Source: an uncultured Prevotella sp.
GTDB lineage: Bacteria; Bacteroidota; Bacteroidia; Bacteroidales; Bacteroidaceae
Assembly: GCA_900769275.1 (NCBI GenBank)
Contig: CAAGGA010000125.1
Location: 1-62,137, forward strand
DNA length: 62,137 bases
Direction: 5' to 3'
Positions within the stretch are counted from its first letter, which is position 1. Each line of letters begins with the position of its first letter. Both the position numbers and the translations under genes were made by a program. Under the pieces are notes generated by a model, which was not told where the DNA came from, ran no database searches, and saw only the letters and a list, made by a program, of their open reading frames with translations. Shown here one piece after another: positions 60,739 through 62,137 of this stretch.

Positions 60739-61065
60739 GAAAATTACCCATTGAGATTGAAACTGTCCTTATTGTTCGGTCGTCATTTGTTGTATTTTCC
60801 TGTTTACAGGTGCAAAGGTAATAAGTTTTTGGCAAATTTTCAGAGGAAAAACCTGTTTGTGTGCGATAACACATGATATTTTGATGTAGGTCAAATGTGG
60901 TTGTTGGTTATAGGTTATAGGTTGTTGGTTATGGGTCGTTGGTTGGTAATGTCTTTCTAATGGAGACTTACGCATGATGGAAGGCTATACCACCCACTAA
61001 CCCGAAACCACCAACCATATACACCATCCAAACAATATTTCCATTATGTCTGCGTTATATACGTA
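60739..61065. other. Intergenic region with iterated motifs
   Basis: Holds a minus-strand TACCTTTG box (60813-60820), a GGTTATAGGTTATAGG-type iteron run (60898-60950), and then CCACCCACTAACCCG. No gene seen. No promoter for the next plus gene could be fixed. Confidence 0.45.
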
Positions 61066-61683
61066 ATGAATATGAATACCATACCATACAAGTCAACACT
61101 ATATACAGGCTATTTGAAACGGCTGCTGGATTTCTTTATCGCACTGGTGTGCCTTGTCTTGTTCTCTCCGTTGATACTCTTTTGCTGGATGGCAATAAAG
61201 TATGAGCGGAACGGACCGGCATTTTTTACGCAGGAGAGAATAGGCAGGAGGGGCAAGCCTTTCCTTATCTACAAGTTTCGCTCGATGTATGTCGATGCAG
61301 AAGAGGACGGTCCGGACCTTGCTTGTGAGAACGATGATCGTCTTACCACGACGGGACGATTTCTGAGGTTGCACCATCTTGACGAGTTGCCGCAGTTGTG
61401 GAATGTCCTGAAGGGGGATATGGCGTTTGTAGGCTATCGACCTGAGAGGCAGTTTTATATAGCCCAGATAATGGAAAATGATAACAGGTATGAACGTCTC
61501 TACGCTTTCAGGCCTGGGGTTACGAGTTATGCAACGCTGTACAACGGATACACCGATACAATGGAAAAAATGCTGAAACGCCTTGACCTTGATTTGCGCT
61601 ATATTCAGGAATGTTCGTTCCTTGCAGATGTCAGAATCTTATGGCTGACTTTTTACAATATAGTTTTCGGAAAGAAGTTCTGA
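61066..61683 (+). CDS. Monotopic phosphoglycosyl transferase (initiating sugar transferase)
   Basis: 205 residues. A reentrant hydrophobic helix (KRLLDFFIALVCLVLFSPLI) near the start, then FTQERIGRRGKPFLIYKFRSM and the catalytic Asp-Glu in HHLDELPQLWNVLKGDM, ending FVGYRPER (usual GPRPE, here GYRPE). This is the small WcaJ/PglC-type enzyme that transfers a sugar phosphate to undecaprenyl phosphate, the first step of capsule, O-antigen or glycoprotein glycan synthesis. An ATG 6 bases downstream is also possible. No other glycan genes adjoin on this side. Confidence 0.9.
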   Translation: MNMNTIPYKSTLYTGYLKRLLDFFIALVCLVLFSPLILFCWMAIKYERNGPAFFTQERIGRRGKPFLIYKFRSMYVDAEEDGPDLACENDDRLTTTGRFLRLHHLDELPQLWNVLKGDMAFVGYRPERQFYIAQIMENDNRYERLYAFRPGVTSYATLYNGYTDTMEKMLKRLDLDLRYIQECSFLADVRILWLTFYNIVFGKKF

Positions 61684-62046
61684 ATTGTGTTTATGTGTGT
61701 GTGAGTGTCTAAAACAATACGCCATTTCCGGGATGATGATATACTGGTATCGGGATTAGCTCCGGTTCCTGCACCTTGCGTTGAGTCGTGCAGGAAGCGA
61801 GTAGGGCGAGAAATAATATGGCTGCCGCTGAACAACGTGCAGCGGATTTTAATTGTTTTGCGTGACGGGACGGGATGGTCATTTGCCCCCGTATAATTTC
61901 CTGTCAATCATATAGTTACAAAATATTTGTAATCAGAAGGAGGATTTTTTTAGTCTCCGCTACAAAGGTAATCATTATTTTTGGATTGCGAAAGGATTTT
62001 GAGGTGTTTTTATAGTATATTCAATTTGAGGGGAAGGGAAAAGGTC

Positions 62047-62072
62047 AAAGGTCAAATAGTCATTTGACCTTT
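62047..62072. terminator. Hairpin near the right edge
   Basis: AAAGGTCAAA, six bases, TTTGACCTTT. A-rich and T-rich at its ends; may terminate either direction. Confidence 0.5.
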
Positions 62073-62103
62073 TATACAGACACCTACACTAATGTCCTAA
62101 AAT

Positions 62104-62137
<34 letters not shown>

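Noticed and set aside
61653..61907. 84-codon minus frame below the orphan promoter
   Set aside because: Overlaps the PGT 3' end antisense and has no protein-like pattern, so it was not called a gene.

Overview
The window reads as a chromosomal segment of a Bacteroidales bacterium, most likely Prevotella or a close relative (Segatella, Xylanibacter). The evidence is the Bacteroidetes promoter form (TAnnTTTG at -7, often with TTTG about 20 bp upstream), the lack of clear Shine-Dalgarno sites, and lineage-typical genes: a TonB-dependent receptor, DUF4270, DUF4293, DUF5103 (T9SS plug), a Bacteroidetes-type omega subunit, an Hc1-like histone and a short GT5 synthase. Only a C-terminal acyl-CoA synthetase fragment is cut, by the left edge. 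The right edge ends inside an (AT)n tract. Starts were moved inward wherever a signal peptide, a promoter or an overlap decided them. || Layout: 0-7.4 kb: acyl-CoA synthetase end, GH10-like secreted hydrolase, CstA transporter, small barrel protein, nadC, C69 dipeptidase. 7.4-13.4 kb: small hypothetical protein, tRNA-Cys, gyrA, TPR protein, ridA. 13.6-19.6 kb (minus): DUF4270 lipoprotein, GT5-like synthase, then mce-mmdA-small subunit-mmdC. 19.7-32.3 kb: TonB receptor, YihY/BrkB protein, alkaline phosphatase, PBP1A, pyrBI, FadL-like porin behind a Trp/Tyr-rich protein. 32.7-37 kb: TolC-HlyD-MFS efflux operon. 37.2-39 kb: GNAT-AlaX fusion and yaaA. 39.15-42.85 kb: accessory island. 42.9-50 kb: tRNA-Ala, T9SS plug protein, capsule/EPS operon (Wza-like, tyrosine autokinase, CpsB-like phosphatase), AraC regulator. 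50.2-62 kb: Hc1, DUF4293, rpoZ, bamD, uvrB, aroC-lyase-SlyD region, Nudix, phosphoglycosyl transferase. || Most genes are housekeeping. The unusual content lies between them. Several dispersed repeat families recur with exact lengths: a 162-bp element with terminal inverted repeats in three copies, each keeping the same 39-codon frame; a 177-bp element in two copies bounded by TTTTGTCCTAT; a hairpin element with a conserved core of about 35 bp and short iterons in four copies; and a composite repeat flanking DUF4270 in direct orientation. The 39-43 kb island is bounded by inverted ~440-bp repeats, each carrying one copy of a small MKSLLIKDTT protein gene. Inside are an IS110 remnant, a DUF1016 nuclease, a decayed KilA-N gene, and three copies of one promoter/operator module with a TCTGACA-N5-TGTCAGA palindrome at fixed spacing. 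This arrangement is the best candidate here for an undescribed system. || All calls come from reading the sequence; no database search was run.
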